Assembly (NCBI RefSeq): GCF_030263935.1
Contig: NZ_CP127162.1
Span: 2,985,501 to 3,049,500 of the forward strand
Length of the DNA stretch: 64,000 nt
Direction: 5' to 3'
From: Paenibacillus polygoni
GTDB taxonomy: Bacteria; Bacillota; Bacilli; Paenibacillales; Paenibacillaceae
Shown here one piece after another: positions 17,990 through 27,051 of the stretch. The notes beneath the pieces are model-generated. The model worked only from the letters and a program-made list of their open reading frames with translations. It was not told where the DNA came from and did no database searches. The translations under genes and the position numbers were made by a program. How positions within the stretch are numbered: position 1 is the stretch's first letter; every line of letters starts with the position of its first letter.

Positions 17990-18778
17990 TTATAAAACAG
18001 ACGACCATACCTTTATTGCCGTTATCGTAATCAAAAGGACAAGGGCATACCTTAAATACTTAACGTCCATTTTTGAACCTACCAAAGAACCGATAGGAGA
18101 CCCTGCAATACTTCCAATAACGGTGAAAAGGATAGGAAGAATCGGAATATCTCCCCCGCTTATTTTACCGATCACACCGCCAATTGCCGAGACAAAGACG
18201 ATCGATAAAGAAGTCGCAATCGTAATTCGGACGGGTATTCGAAGCACTTTCATCATAATCGGAATAAGGATAAATCCTCCCCCGGCTCCCACAATACCTG
18301 AAACTACACCGACAACAAAAGCAAGCGAACTCGCCAAAAATCGGTGGAATGTAATCTCCTCTACCCTTTGTAACTCTTCTTTGCCTCTTGCAGGGAATAA
18401 CATAAGAATTACAGCAAGCACCGCAAGGATCCCATAGATGATGTTAATCGTCTGTTCCTCGAAGCGCGCAGACCACAATCCTCCAAGCAGGCTTCCTATT
18501 AATATACTCGTTCCCATCCATGCCGCGAGTGAGTAATGTATTAATCTCGTTTTTGTTTTTCGAGATTGAAGTCCATACCCTATGATTCCAGAAAGAGATG
18601 AGAAAAACACCTGGAATATACTAATAGCAGCAACTTCATGGGCTGTAAATTCACCCAATCCAAGAAGCGGCGGGATAAATAAGAGAAGCGGATAATTGAT
18701 AATAGCACCGCCAATTCCCAGCAAACCTGAAAAAAACGAACCAATGAATCCGAGCAGGATCATAAGCAGTATAAACAT
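17990..18778 (-). CDS. TauE/SafE-family (DUF81) membrane exporter or permease
   Basis: 262 residues from the ATG at 18778, which has GAGGAGGG nine bases upstream; a longer GTG start overlaps that site. Seven to eight hydrophobic segments are visible. The two halves each carry the family's Gly-rich repeat: GFIGSFFSGLLGIGGAIINYPLL at the N-terminus and VVGVVSGIVGAGGGFILIPIMM after the midpoint. The family moves sulfite, taurine-derived or other organic anions; the substrate cannot be assigned here and no sulfur gene lies nearby. Confidence 0.88.
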   Translation of the reverse strand: MFILLMILLGFIGSFFSGLLGIGGAIINYPLLLFIPPLLGLGEFTAHEVAAISIFQVFFSSLSGIIGYGLQSRKTKTRLIHYSLAAWMGTSILIGSLLGGLWSARFEEQTINIIYGILAVLAVILMLFPARGKEELQRVEEITFHRFLASSLAFVVGVVSGIVGAGGGFILIPIMMKVLRIPVRITIATSLSIVFVSAIGGVIGKISGGDIPILPILFTVIGSIAGSPIGSLVGSKMDVKYLRYALVLLITITAIKVWSSVL

Positions 18779-18902
18779 AAGATGTTCCCTCCTCTCGCTC
18801 ACAACACAATAATTTCATTTACCCAACCTACATGACTATACAAACTCGAAAAGGCAAGTTATAATAATCCCAACTAAATAAATAGGAATAAAGGTGATAC
18901 TT

Positions 18903-19106
18903 ATGATCGGTTTGAACCGTCTTTTTCGCCAGCATTGTCCCAAATGCAAGCAGCCTTTATCCAGCAAGCTCACCATACTGCATGTAATCAAATCCTGTAC
19001 GGAGTGTGAATATAAAGAAGAATTTTATCCCGCTCTAGGAATAAGAGTTACGTACGAAGAACCTTCTACTTATTCAGCGGACACCGGCAAAAATAAGCGA
19101 GAATAA
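18903..19106 (+). CDS. Small zinc-ribbon-like protein
   Basis: 67 residues from the ATG at 18903, preceded by AAAGGTG; a GTG nine bases earlier overlaps that site. Two CxxC pairs, HCPKCKQ near residue 10 and SCTECEY near 30, are spaced as in a zinc ribbon. The protein is hydrophilic and without a signal peptide. Function unknown; the reading frame, ribosome binding site and paired Cys make it a likely real gene. Confidence 0.65.
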   Translation: MIGLNRLFRQHCPKCKQPLSSKLTILHVIKSCTECEYKEEFYPALGIRVTYEEPSTYSADTGKNKRE

Positions 19107-19224
19107 ACTTGATCTATACTTTCTTTGCTATTCCATCCTCCATTATGACATAAAACTGTATTTTCTTGTACAGAAGTTGGTATAGTGAGATAAGAAGATG
19201 GCTTTAGTTAAAGGAGTTTTAGAC

Positions 19225-19956
19225 ATGACACAGTTCTTACACCAAGAAACGGAACCTAGGCCCATTTACGTCTATGATACTTCTGAGGTATACGGAGAAA
19301 AAGGAATATTTCGTGTGCTTGAATTCGGCAATGATGCAATTCAGGGAATCCTTGATCTAAATCAGCCGGAGCGAATTTTGTTTGAATATCCAAGAGCGAT
19401 TCTGCATTTAATGGAAATGAACAATCCCTCTTACGAAGATGTATTTTTGATTGGGCATGGAATCGGTACTTTATCCTCTGCTTTGCGTGACAAATATGTA
19501 GTCATTTCAGAAATTGACCAGAAAGTATCAGACTTAAGTAAAGAATACTTCGGCTACAATGGTCCCCCTGTTCTCATTGAGGATGGATATACATTACTGA
19601 AACAGATGACGAGTGGCCGTTTTGATTATATCGTTGTGGATGCTTTCCATGAAGGCGGCATTCCTGAGCAACTGACAACGATGGATTTTTTTGAAACGGC
19701 TTGCGATAAACTAACTGAAGATGGAACCCTTCTGATGAACATTATCGGAAGAGGACCTCAGGATCCTTACGTACAGTCCTTTTACCGGTCTCTTTCCTCT
19801 CTTTTTCCTGTAGTTGATCTTTTTTCTCTATATGCAGGAGGCTTAGGAAGATCGAAGAATATGATTATCGCTGCTGGTTATCATCCTTTCCGGTATCAGC
19901 AAAAATCAATGGCTCATTTTCGTAAAATAAAATCACCTCAAATATCTGCTCGATAG
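19225..19956 (+). CDS. Spermidine-synthase-like methyltransferase-fold protein
   Basis: 243 residues from the ATG at 19225, which has AAAGGAG eight bases upstream; a frame start at 19198 lies before that site. A Rossmann fold is visible: VFLIGHGIGTLSSAL near 79 (nucleotide-binding Gly loop), YVVISEIDQKVSDLSKEYF (acidic residue after strand 2), VLIEDGYTLL and FDYIVVDAFHEGGIP (Asp corresponding to the catalytic DxxD segment). It belongs to the spermine/spermidine synthase-like group often called fused MFS/spermidine synthase, here without the membrane part. Amino-propyl transfer is not certain. Its terminator has been split by an insertion sequence. Confidence 0.75.
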   Translation: MTQFLHQETEPRPIYVYDTSEVYGEKGIFRVLEFGNDAIQGILDLNQPERILFEYPRAILHLMEMNNPSYEDVFLIGHGIGTLSSALRDKYVVISEIDQKVSDLSKEYFGYNGPPVLIEDGYTLLKQMTSGRFDYIVVDAFHEGGIPEQLTTMDFFETACDKLTEDGTLLMNIIGRGPQDPYVQSFYRSLSSLFPVVDLFSLYAGGLGRSKNMIIAAGYHPFRYQQKSMAHFRKIKSPQISAR

Positions 19957-19998
19957 AAATATAGTTAGAGATATAACTACCCTGCGAGTATACGAGCA

Positions 19999-20019
19999 AA
20001 CAAACCGCCGCGATTTATC
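19999..20019. terminator. Left half of a bidirectional terminator split by IS element 1
   Basis: AACAAACCG here pairs with CGGTTTGTT at 21759-21767, and a seven-T run follows. Joining 20019 to 21755 (removing the element and one TATC copy) restores a hairpin that would serve both the gene at 19225 and the convergent gene at 21822-22994. Confidence 0.7.
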
Positions 20020-20026
20020 TGATACG

Positions 20027-20083
20027 CTCCCATCATAGTAGACAGTAGAAAAAACAAAACTTCTACCTCTATCATGATGGGAG
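20027..20083 (+). promoter_or_regulatory. Hairpin hiding the OrfA ribosome binding site
   Basis: CTCCCATCAT (20027-20036, inside the left end) is perfectly complementary to ATGATGGGAG (20074-20083), which contains the GGGAG ribosome binding site of OrfA. An inner GTAGAA/TTCTAC stem strengthens it. Transcripts that enter from flanking DNA would carry both arms and mask the site, as in fold-back inhibition known from other insertion sequences. Confidence 0.65.
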
Positions 20084-20091
20084 TTTTTGTA

Positions 20092-20781
20092 ATGTCTAAA
20101 AGAAGCCCAATTCCATATGAAATTAAGATTCAGGTTGTAAGACGTTGCCTGCAGCATGAATCCAATCCCAACTACGAGGCAAAACAACTGGGGATCCATA
20201 AAAGCACGGTTACCGAATGGATAAGAAAATATCAAGCAGGTGGAGTGGAAGGTTTAAAAAAATCGAAAGGTTGGAAAGCTTACTCCAAAGAGTTACGACT
20301 GGCGGCGATACAAGATGCACTTTCTGGTGAACACTCTGTACGATCAGTGGTGAAAAAGTACCATATTTCGAGTAAATCTGTGTTAGAGAGCTGGATTTCC
20401 AAGTATACTGAAGGGGCGAAAATGAAACCAACTCCGAAAAGGATGGGATCCCCTCATATGAATAAAGGACGGAAAACGACTTACGAAGAACGTATTGAAA
20501 TTGCACAATTCACCATCGCCCATGATTTAGATTACCAGAAAGCCATCGACAAGTACGATGTCTCTTATCAGCAAGTCTACGCCTGGGTTCGTAAATATCA
20601 AACGAATGGTCACGAAGGGTTAAAAGACCTCCGAGGTCGTAAAAAACCGCTAGAGGAGCTAGATGAACAGGAAAGATTAAAGCTTCGGATTAAGGAACTC
20701 GAAGCGCGTAATGAGTACCTTGAAATGGAGAATGCACTCGCAAAAAAGTTGGCAGAGATCCGGCGAAGAAATACACACTAA
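20092..20781 (+). CDS. IS3-family transposase OrfA (element 1)
   Basis: 229 residues from the ATG at 20092, eight bases after GGGAG; ATGs at 20074/20077 lie inside the hairpin arm. Two helix-turn-helix units are visible, at about 10-55 (EAKQLGIHKSTVTEWIRKYQ) and 120-165 (AIDKYDVSYQQVYAWVRKYQ), followed by a coiled-coil/leucine-zipper segment near 185-225 (LKLRIKELEARNEYLEMENAL) used for multimerisation. A AAA AAG at 20742-20748 is the usual -1 slippage site for making the OrfAB transposase. OrfA alone binds the ends and acts as a regulator. Confidence 0.85.
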   Translation: MSKRSPIPYEIKIQVVRRCLQHESNPNYEAKQLGIHKSTVTEWIRKYQAGGVEGLKKSKGWKAYSKELRLAAIQDALSGEHSVRSVVKKYHISSKSVLESWISKYTEGAKMKPTPKRMGSPHMNKGRKTTYEERIEIAQFTIAHDLDYQKAIDKYDVSYQQVYAWVRKYQTNGHEGLKDLRGRKKPLEELDEQERLKLRIKELEARNEYLEMENALAKKLAEIRRRNTH

Positions 20782-21655
20782 CCTACGTTCGGCATGCAGA
20801 CATCTATCAAGCGATTAAGGAACTGCATGGCGAAAAGGGATATGCACTCACCAAGCTCTGTGAGCTCGCAGGAATCGCCCGATCTGCCTATTATAAGTGG
20901 CTGAAATGGACGCCATCCACCAGGGAACTCGAAAATCTTAAACTCGCCAAGGAAGTCAAGTGTCGCTATGACAAACGAAAAGGGATACTCGGTTATCGCC
21001 AAATGCGTATTCAGTTAAATCGCAAACTAAAAAAGGCTACAACCGTAAACGCTATTACCGTATCATGCGCGCCCTTGAACTAAGGGCAGTGATTCGCAAA
21101 AAGCGGCCAAATTACGTGAAAGCTCCAGCCCTTCATATTGCAGAGAATGTCATGAACCGAAAATTCCAAGCGGATGCCCCTAACCAAAAGTGGTGCACCG
21201 ATGTAACAGAATTAAAGTACGGAAATGGCCGTAAGGCCTATTTGAGTGCCATTATTGACGGATATGACAACTCCGTGGTGTCATGGGTACTCAGCCATTC
21301 CAATAACAATGAACTCGTTATGAATACAGTAAAGAAAGCTTACAAAAGGAACCCAGGTGCTAAGCCACTCTTGCACAGTGATAGAGGTTTTCAATACACC
21401 TCACATGAATACCAACGACTTCAAAAGAAATACAAGTTTAGAACAAGTATGTCTCGTGTAAGTCGGTGTTTGGACAACCAACCTATTGAGCGATTCTGGG
21501 GTACCTTTAAAACAGAAAGCTTTTATCTGGAGAAATACGATACATACGACAATCTCCTTCGTAGTGTAAGAACTTATATCCATTATTACAATAATTTTCG
21601 ATACACCGAACGACTTAACGGCTTATCCCCTAACGAATATCGGCAAGCAGCATAA
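20749..21655 (+). pseudogene. IS3-family transposase OrfB (element 1), frame broken
   Basis: In the -1 frame after the OrfA slippage site the product runs KYTLTYVRHADIYQAIKELH, GIARSAYYKWLKW and RKGILGYRQMRIQLNRKLKK, then leaves frame at a six-A tract (21029-21034). From there the family sequence continues one frame over as GYNRKRYYRIMRALELR. The catalytic core is intact in that part: TDVTEL near 21200, HSDRGFQYTS near 21377 and the Glu in ERFWGTFKTE. One A is missing compared with an open frame. The tract is itself A AAA AAG in frame, so slippage could rescue some product. Confidence 0.75.
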
Positions 21656-21667
21656 CTAAGAAAAAAT

Positions 21668-21698
21668 AATCCCCTCAGCTTTGATAACCGAGGGGATT
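21668..21698 (+). terminator. Terminator inside IS element 1
   Basis: AATCCCCTC and GAGGGGATT form a 9-bp stem just after the transposase stop. The following T tract is weak and distant. Confidence 0.6.
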
Positions 21699-21821
21699 GA
21701 ACATTTATAATTTTGTTTTTTTATCTGTCTACTTGACAGGGTGCACTTCATATCACGCCGGTTTGTTTTTTTGTTCTAATATAACAATAAGCATAATCGA
21801 AAAGAGATGAACCTTCTCTTA

Positions 21822-22994
21822 TCAGATCTGACTTAAATCAAGAGTATACGTATTTACCATGTTGTTCGATTTATTCTTATAATGAAAAGTCATCACGCCA
21901 TCAATGATACTGTTAAAAAAGATAATATGATCCCTCTCCATTTCATTATTTCGATCAGATCCTGCCTGCTCTAAATACTCTCTTTCCCTTTCAGGAAGCG
22001 TGAGAAGTTCATGAACGTATGCCGCTTTTTCAGACTGTACATTATAAACAATAAGATGCTGCGAAGCATACTCTCGTAAGATCATCATGCGCTGATTATA
22101 ATGCTCCACCATGTAGATTTCATCTTTTTGCATAATGTCTGTTAGGTTATATAAGGCAATTACTGTACCATTCTTATCTAAGAATCTTGCCTGCTTCCCG
22201 TTAGTCAGCAGCACATTTCCATGTGACTTATGAAGTGTTGTATCCTCGTAATATCCTTGGAATGAAAAGCTGTCTTCATCAAGGACTTTCCCATTTTTAA
22301 CGAGTACTTGTCCCGTGTTTCTAGCGGTACCTGCCATGCCAAAGCTCTCTTCCATCCGCAAATAATACGTACCTGCTGCGATCTTTTCCACCTCAAACTC
22401 CCTCAATGTTTTAAACTTCTTACTGACCTGCCCGATCTTTGTTCCTATCTGATTACTTTTCGCTTGGAATAACTCTCCTGTAGTCAGTTTGATCCAATAG
22501 GTCATTTGATCCGCAGTCCCCTTCGCATAGGTTCTAGGGATAAGAATCGTCTTATGCGTACGATCCCAGGTAACTTTCTGTTTGACTGAGGAGGCAACAA
22601 ACTGCAGCGGAACGTAAATTTTCCCTTTTTCCATTTGAAGAGGTACATCAAGCAGCACTTTTTTCTTATCTACGTACGCTGTTTTGCTTCCATGTGTTAG
22701 TTTAATTTCCTTATTCACACCATACAGAACAGCCGACTTCGTCTTCTGGTTCCAGGCAACATTCAGACTTAGATAATCACTAATCTCACGAATAGGCAGC
22801 AAAATCCGACCTTGCTGTATAATGATCGGGTCCTCAAGCTTGGTATATTGATTTCCGGTCTCTACTCCTGCCTCTACATAAACTTTTGAACTCTTCGCAT
22901 CAGCAGCGTTTACTTGTGAGAAAGCTATTCCTGCCATCAGGATACTTGTGAACAGCAATAGGACCTTCCCTATTCTTTTCTTCTGTATAGACAT
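21822..22994 (-). CDS. Secreted stalk-domain protein (copper amine oxidase N-terminal-like)
   Basis: 390 residues from the ATG at 22994 (AGGAGG seven bases upstream). A signal peptide (GKVLLLFTSILMAGIAFSQVNA) is followed by a stalk domain at about 35-155 with its two repeats, PIIIQQGRILLPIREISDYLSLNVAWNQKTKSAVL and KIYVPLQFVASSVKQKVTWDRTHKTI. The rest (160-390) looks like a beta-propeller or repeat region of unknown role. Such proteins are very common in Paenibacillus and are thought to sit in the cell envelope. A paralogue lies at 53334-54470. The gene used to share a terminator with 19225-19956 before IS element 1 split it. Confidence 0.82.
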   Translation of the reverse strand: MSIQKKRIGKVLLLFTSILMAGIAFSQVNAADAKSSKVYVEAGVETGNQYTKLEDPIIIQQGRILLPIREISDYLSLNVAWNQKTKSAVLYGVNKEIKLTHGSKTAYVDKKKVLLDVPLQMEKGKIYVPLQFVASSVKQKVTWDRTHKTILIPRTYAKGTADQMTYWIKLTTGELFQAKSNQIGTKIGQVSKKFKTLREFEVEKIAAGTYYLRMEESFGMAGTARNTGQVLVKNGKVLDEDSFSFQGYYEDTTLHKSHGNVLLTNGKQARFLDKNGTVIALYNLTDIMQKDEIYMVEHYNQRMMILREYASQHLIVYNVQSEKAAYVHELLTLPEREREYLEQAGSDRNNEMERDHIIFFNSIIDGVMTFHYKNKSNNMVNTYTLDLSQI

Positions 22995-23229
22995 ATGATT
23001 CCTCCTGTTAGCGAGTTCCCTCATGTTAATTACGTCCACCTATACAGTGTAATAAACACAAGTTGAATCCATTCCATAACTTATGTAATCGATTCTTATA
23101 TAAGTAATTACTATCAATTAAGGTAAAATGAAACATTTTTTAGATATAAATTATATCTACTAACTCTCTTAACACGTATACTCGTACGAATATAAATCGA
23201 ATATAAACATGCTATATTCGTTTGCAAAA

Positions 23230-23257
23230 AACGAAAAAAGCCTGATTTCTCAGGCTT
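23230..23257 (-). terminator. Terminator after the GNAT gene
   Basis: AAGCCTG and CAGGCTT pair around a six-base loop; on the minus strand a T run follows. Confidence 0.8.
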
Positions 23258-23319
23258 GCTTTAGATTTCTCCGTCTTTCATTGTAATGTTTGAGTCGTAC
23301 TTCTTTTATCTTTATTTCG

Positions 23320-23784
23320 TCAACTCATTGTCAGTTGCTTCGTCATAAACACACTGTATGGATCTTCTACGTAATCGGCAAAAGGATCACAATACTCGAA
23401 TCCTAATTTTATGTATAAATTTATTGCCGGCTTAAAGCTGTCTAACGTGCCTGTCTCCAGGCTGACCTGATGGTATCCTCTTCTTTGCGCTTCTTCTAAC
23501 ATATGTTCAAGGATTCGCTTCGCGACTCCCTTTCGGGTATGCATGGAAGCAGTGCGCATCGATTTAATCTCTCCATGTGTGGGATCAAGTTCTTTCAATG
23601 CCCCGCAGCCAAGCAGTTCCTTACCTTCCCATGCCGTCCAAAAGGTAATCTCTGGTTTCTTTAATCGATCCAAATCCAGCGCATGCATACTCTCTTCCGG
23701 AGACTGTGACAGCATTTCCTTATAATGTTCCTCAATTAAATTAGTGATCTCCGGCCCGGTTAGATCATCGATTCTTATGTCCAT
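23320..23784 (-). CDS. GNAT-family N-acetyltransferase (YsnE-like)
   Basis: 154 residues, one GNAT domain. Acetyl-CoA-binding motif A is visible as MHTRKGVAKRILEHMLEEAQRRGY at about 82-105, preceded by GEIKSMRT and followed by the closing INLYIKLGFEYCDPFADY (NxxxxxLGF). The overall sequence resembles B. subtilis YsnE, a GNAT enzyme that has been linked to indole acetic acid production, but the acceptor is not known from the sequence. It is a single gene with its own terminator. Confidence 0.85.
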   Translation of the reverse strand: MDIRIDDLTGPEITNLIEEHYKEMLSQSPEESMHALDLDRLKKPEITFWTAWEGKELLGCGALKELDPTHGEIKSMRTASMHTRKGVAKRILEHMLEEAQRRGYHQVSLETGTLDSFKPAINLYIKLGFEYCDPFADYVEDPYSVFMTKQLTMS

Positions 23785-23925
23785 GGTGTTTCGCTCCTGT
23801 TCCTATTGTTATCCTCCAAGTTTATACCAATATCTGCAATATACTAAAAGATAATAATATATTATACGGTTTAGCGATTTCACGTCTACGTGTATGTAAG
23901 GTCTAATGATCTGTAATAAGCCATT

Positions 23926-24141
23926 TTATATAAATTTAAGATTCAAGATACCTATATACCAATAAATGATAAACAAAAGAGGTGCAATCACTACAAGAAC
24001 AAGCCCTCCAAACATCAGTTTCACATATCTTGTTCTGTCGATTCCTGCCCGAAGTTCCCATATCGCTAGCGTAATATAATACAAGCCCAGCATCACCAGC
24101 ATAAGAGGTACAATAATTAACAGCATAAATCCAGCAACCAT
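23926..24141 (-). CDS. Small two-span membrane protein
   Basis: 71 residues. An AGGAGGGG ribosome binding site precedes the ATG. Two hydrophobic segments (residues 2-27 and 46-66) flank a short basic loop (RAGIDRTRYVK). I do not recognise the family. It lies between the GNAT and WG-repeat genes on the same strand and could be cotranscribed downstream of the latter. Confidence 0.6.
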   Translation of the reverse strand: MVAGFMLLIIVPLMLVMLGLYYITLAIWELRAGIDRTRYVKLMFGGLVLVVIAPLLFIIYWYIGILNLKFI

Positions 24142-24270
24142 AATATCCCCTCCTTTTGTTAAGACACTATCTTTCTTTCATAGATTAACGCAATTTTTTA
24201 AAGCTAAGATGAAATAAGAAGAAAAAGCTCCCCGCTAGTCAGGAAAGCTTTTAACTAACGTCATCTATCA

Positions 24271-26916
24271 TCAAATTTGGAACGATTTCCAAAACTCACC
24301 CTCTTTATAGATCAGTTCCTTGATCTCATCAAAGGGAATCGTAAATGCAGGGAAACCTGCAGCATAGGGTCCAATTTCGTAAGGAGCGAAATATAGATGA
24401 AGAGCATTGTCAGATACATAAAAAGGCTGATTGGGTTTGATCCCTTGATAACTCTCGGAAAATACATAAGAATACGCTGGATCGTCTGTAATGATCTTTC
24501 GAATCCGTTTACTTAGTACTTTTACGTAATCTGCACCTGCTTTAAACAAATCTCTCAACATAAATATGCGGCCCGTGACGAGATGAATCAGCGCGTGTAT
24601 TTTTGTTGGTAAGCCATGGGCCGCTCCTATGGTATAGTGGTAACCGTTTAGTTCAATGACAACAAGATCTTTTTTATAATAGATAACCTCATAATCCCCT
24701 GTGAACGTCTCTTCTTTCTCCTCATTTAGAGGAACCTTCTTTACTTCAGCCAGCTGCTTCATTCGGATATTCACTCTTTGTTCGCTAATTGCATCCGGCA
24801 TTCCTTCTATTACAGGATAATAAACAAGGTAATTTGGGTTTGGCTTATATTTCTCCTCCTTAACTCGGTATGTTCCATTCAGTGAAATCACTTTATTCGG
24901 CTCCCAGATAACATTTCCCGTACGGTTCACATAGAAAAGTCTTTGATCAATAAACGCCTGGATCACATCGTCTTCTTTAACCGTTAATGTACCGCTGCCT
25001 TCTATCCGTGGATACCCTGGAACCGGAGTCCCACTAACATCGATAAAATAGGTCTGTTCCTGATCATTTACTGAAGCAAGACCATCTATAAACCCCGATA
25101 CATCAGAGAATAAAAATTCAGTCAGCAGTGTACCTGTTCGATCAGCTATTGCGTAAAGCGGTAAACTAAGCGGATGTTTTGCATCTAAGTTTCTTCCCAC
25201 CGCCCAGCGATCTTCTCCTAGAACACGAATATCCTGATATTCCGCAGGAATGATATAGACCCCCTGTTTATCGATCACTCCATAGCCTGGCTTATAAACA
25301 TCTGACGTGTTTACGATAGCCTGCCCCTGATGAAATGCGGTTGCCCCTGTAAAAGAAGGAGGAATCATTGCAGTTCCTCTCACATCCATATACCCATATG
25401 TTCCACTAGCTGTTTCTTTAAATACAAGGAATCCATCACTATAGTTTCCTACATAATAATAGGGGTATGTAGCTAATCTCTCTCCCATTTCGTTAATTAA
25501 CGCATACTCATAATCCTTGATTTTCACAACCGCTTTCTGCTGATCATAGTCGCTTGCTTCTTCATATTGTGCTGGAATGACTACTTCTCCCTCTGAATCA
25601 AGATATCCATACTGTATAACACTACTTCCTGTGTTGCTATTTGTGGTCTCCATAGAATATACAGACCGATTCTCAGTCAGATTAGAGATAAAAGGATAGG
25701 TTTGCTCTGTAACCATCTTTCCCTCTTCGTTCAGCATAGCGAAATCATATTCATCCACAGTTACAATCGCACGTTTCTCTACGAAAGGGGCGATCGATGT
25801 ATACACAGGTTCTACTAGATACTCGCCTGAGCGCTTTATCAATCCATATTTCCGTTCTTGAGCTGCCACAGCAAGTCCATTTTTCTGAAAATCCCTTGCT
25901 TCACTGTATTGTAGAGGAATTACCGTTTCACCCTCTGCATTTATATATCCCCACTTCGTACCTTCAGTTGTTTTCTCCGCCATGAGTAATAGGGATGTTC
26001 CTCGTTTAGTCACAGCAGGTGTCGCCGTTTGTTCTATGAACTGTTCCTGTTCTTCCACGATTTCTTCTTCCGTCATTTGTTTTTCCATTTTTTGTTTTCC
26101 CATCTTTTGTTCTTCTATAATCTGTTCATCCGTAATTTGCCCGCCCATATGTTTATAAATATTTTCAATCTTTGATTGCAGCTGCTGAATCTCTTTACGA
26201 GAAGGATATGGATTTTGGAATAACAGATTCTTCTGAATCGATTGCAGCGCAGCAGGAAGCATTCCCGCACGGTACTGAGCATCCGCGAGGTAATACCAAT
26301 ACAGTGGATAATTCGGATGTTCTTCCGTTTTTCGCTCGTAATACCGAACTACATTCACCAAATAATAAGGATAGACATCCCATGCGGGTACGAACTTTCC
26401 TTCTCTGAAGCGGAGTACCTCAACACGATAAGCCTCCCCTGTATCATGTATCCAAAGGGCCATGTCACTCGTCTGATTCCCACCGGATATTCCAGGGGTG
26501 TTTATGATTTCAATGGAACTATAATATAAATCTTCTGGTGCTGCATCGATGAATTCTCCATCTTCCCATTGATAGATCGACAGTTTCGAGTGAACGGCTC
26601 CGATCTGCCAGCCAATCAGTAAACTCTTCCTATCATGATATAAGATAGGCTCACTTATCATCAGCGTAAGACCATAGCCGTGTCCTTTTATTCGCGCAGC
26701 GACCTTCCATTCCTGATCAGTAAAAATAAGCACCATCAGATATAACTCTTCATTTGCCTTGTAAACGACAGAAATTTCAGGAATTTCATCTCCTGTTAGA
26801 TCCCCTATATAAATGGCCTGACGAGGCAATGGTCCTTCTATGTTTATAACCGTAGCAGTATTAGGCAGATGGGACAAAACAAGCTGAGTTAGCTGGGCTT
26901 CATGATGAGTAGACAT
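24271..26916 (-). CDS. WG-repeat protein with C-terminal DUF3298-like domain
   Basis: 881 residues from the ATG at 26916, which has AAGGAGG nine bases upstream. The N-terminus (1-185) resembles an FG-GAP/VCBS-like beta domain (YIGDLTGDEIPEISVVYK). A short TPR-like piece follows (about 205-240), then a Glu/Gln/Lys-rich linker of near repeats (EEQKMGKQKMEKQ). Six to eight WG repeats occupy about 300-640 (KWGYINAEGETVIPLQYSEA, KYGLIKRSGEYLVEPVYTSI and others). The C-terminal 200 residues look like DUF3298 (HGLPTKIHALIHLVTGRIFMLRDLF). No signal peptide is visible, odd for a protein with an extracellular-type DUF3298 domain. Function unknown; WG repeats usually bind proteins. Confidence 0.8.
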   Translation of the reverse strand: MSTHHEAQLTQLVLSHLPNTATVINIEGPLPRQAIYIGDLTGDEIPEISVVYKANEELYLMVLIFTDQEWKVAARIKGHGYGLTLMISEPILYHDRKSLLIGWQIGAVHSKLSIYQWEDGEFIDAAPEDLYYSSIEIINTPGISGGNQTSDMALWIHDTGEAYRVEVLRFREGKFVPAWDVYPYYLVNVVRYYERKTEEHPNYPLYWYYLADAQYRAGMLPAALQSIQKNLLFQNPYPSRKEIQQLQSKIENIYKHMGGQITDEQIIEEQKMGKQKMEKQMTEEEIVEEQEQFIEQTATPAVTKRGTSLLLMAEKTTEGTKWGYINAEGETVIPLQYSEARDFQKNGLAVAAQERKYGLIKRSGEYLVEPVYTSIAPFVEKRAIVTVDEYDFAMLNEEGKMVTEQTYPFISNLTENRSVYSMETTNSNTGSSVIQYGYLDSEGEVVIPAQYEEASDYDQQKAVVKIKDYEYALINEMGERLATYPYYYVGNYSDGFLVFKETASGTYGYMDVRGTAMIPPSFTGATAFHQGQAIVNTSDVYKPGYGVIDKQGVYIIPAEYQDIRVLGEDRWAVGRNLDAKHPLSLPLYAIADRTGTLLTEFLFSDVSGFIDGLASVNDQEQTYFIDVSGTPVPGYPRIEGSGTLTVKEDDVIQAFIDQRLFYVNRTGNVIWEPNKVISLNGTYRVKEEKYKPNPNYLVYYPVIEGMPDAISEQRVNIRMKQLAEVKKVPLNEEKEETFTGDYEVIYYKKDLVVIELNGYHYTIGAAHGLPTKIHALIHLVTGRIFMLRDLFKAGADYVKVLSKRIRKIITDDPAYSYVFSESYQGIKPNQPFYVSDNALHLYFAPYEIGPYAAGFPAFTIPFDEIKELIYKEGEFWKSFQI

Positions 26917-27051
26917 AAATGGAGGCCTCCTTTTTACAACAGTATCCTTCCTCATCGTATTGTTGAAAAAAGATAAATATACCGTTCTTACCTTTAAATT
27001 TGGAATAACCTAATGTGGACGACATATAGTTATCTGAAGGAGGGCATGAAG

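Larger units (their letters stand above)
20020..21750 (+). mobile_element. IS3-family (IS150-like) insertion sequence, element 1
   Basis: 1731 bp. The left end TGATACGCTCCC and the right end (reverse complement TGAAGTGCACCC) are imperfect inverted repeats; both continue into GTAGACAG and then A-rich sequence with CAAAA. TATC flanks the element on both sides (20016-20019 and 21751-21754), a probable target duplication. The right end holds an outward TTGACA (21733-21738), as expected for a junction promoter in the circular intermediate of IS3 elements. It encodes OrfA with an A AAA AAG slippage site and a disrupted OrfB. The target is a terminator loop. Confidence 0.85.
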
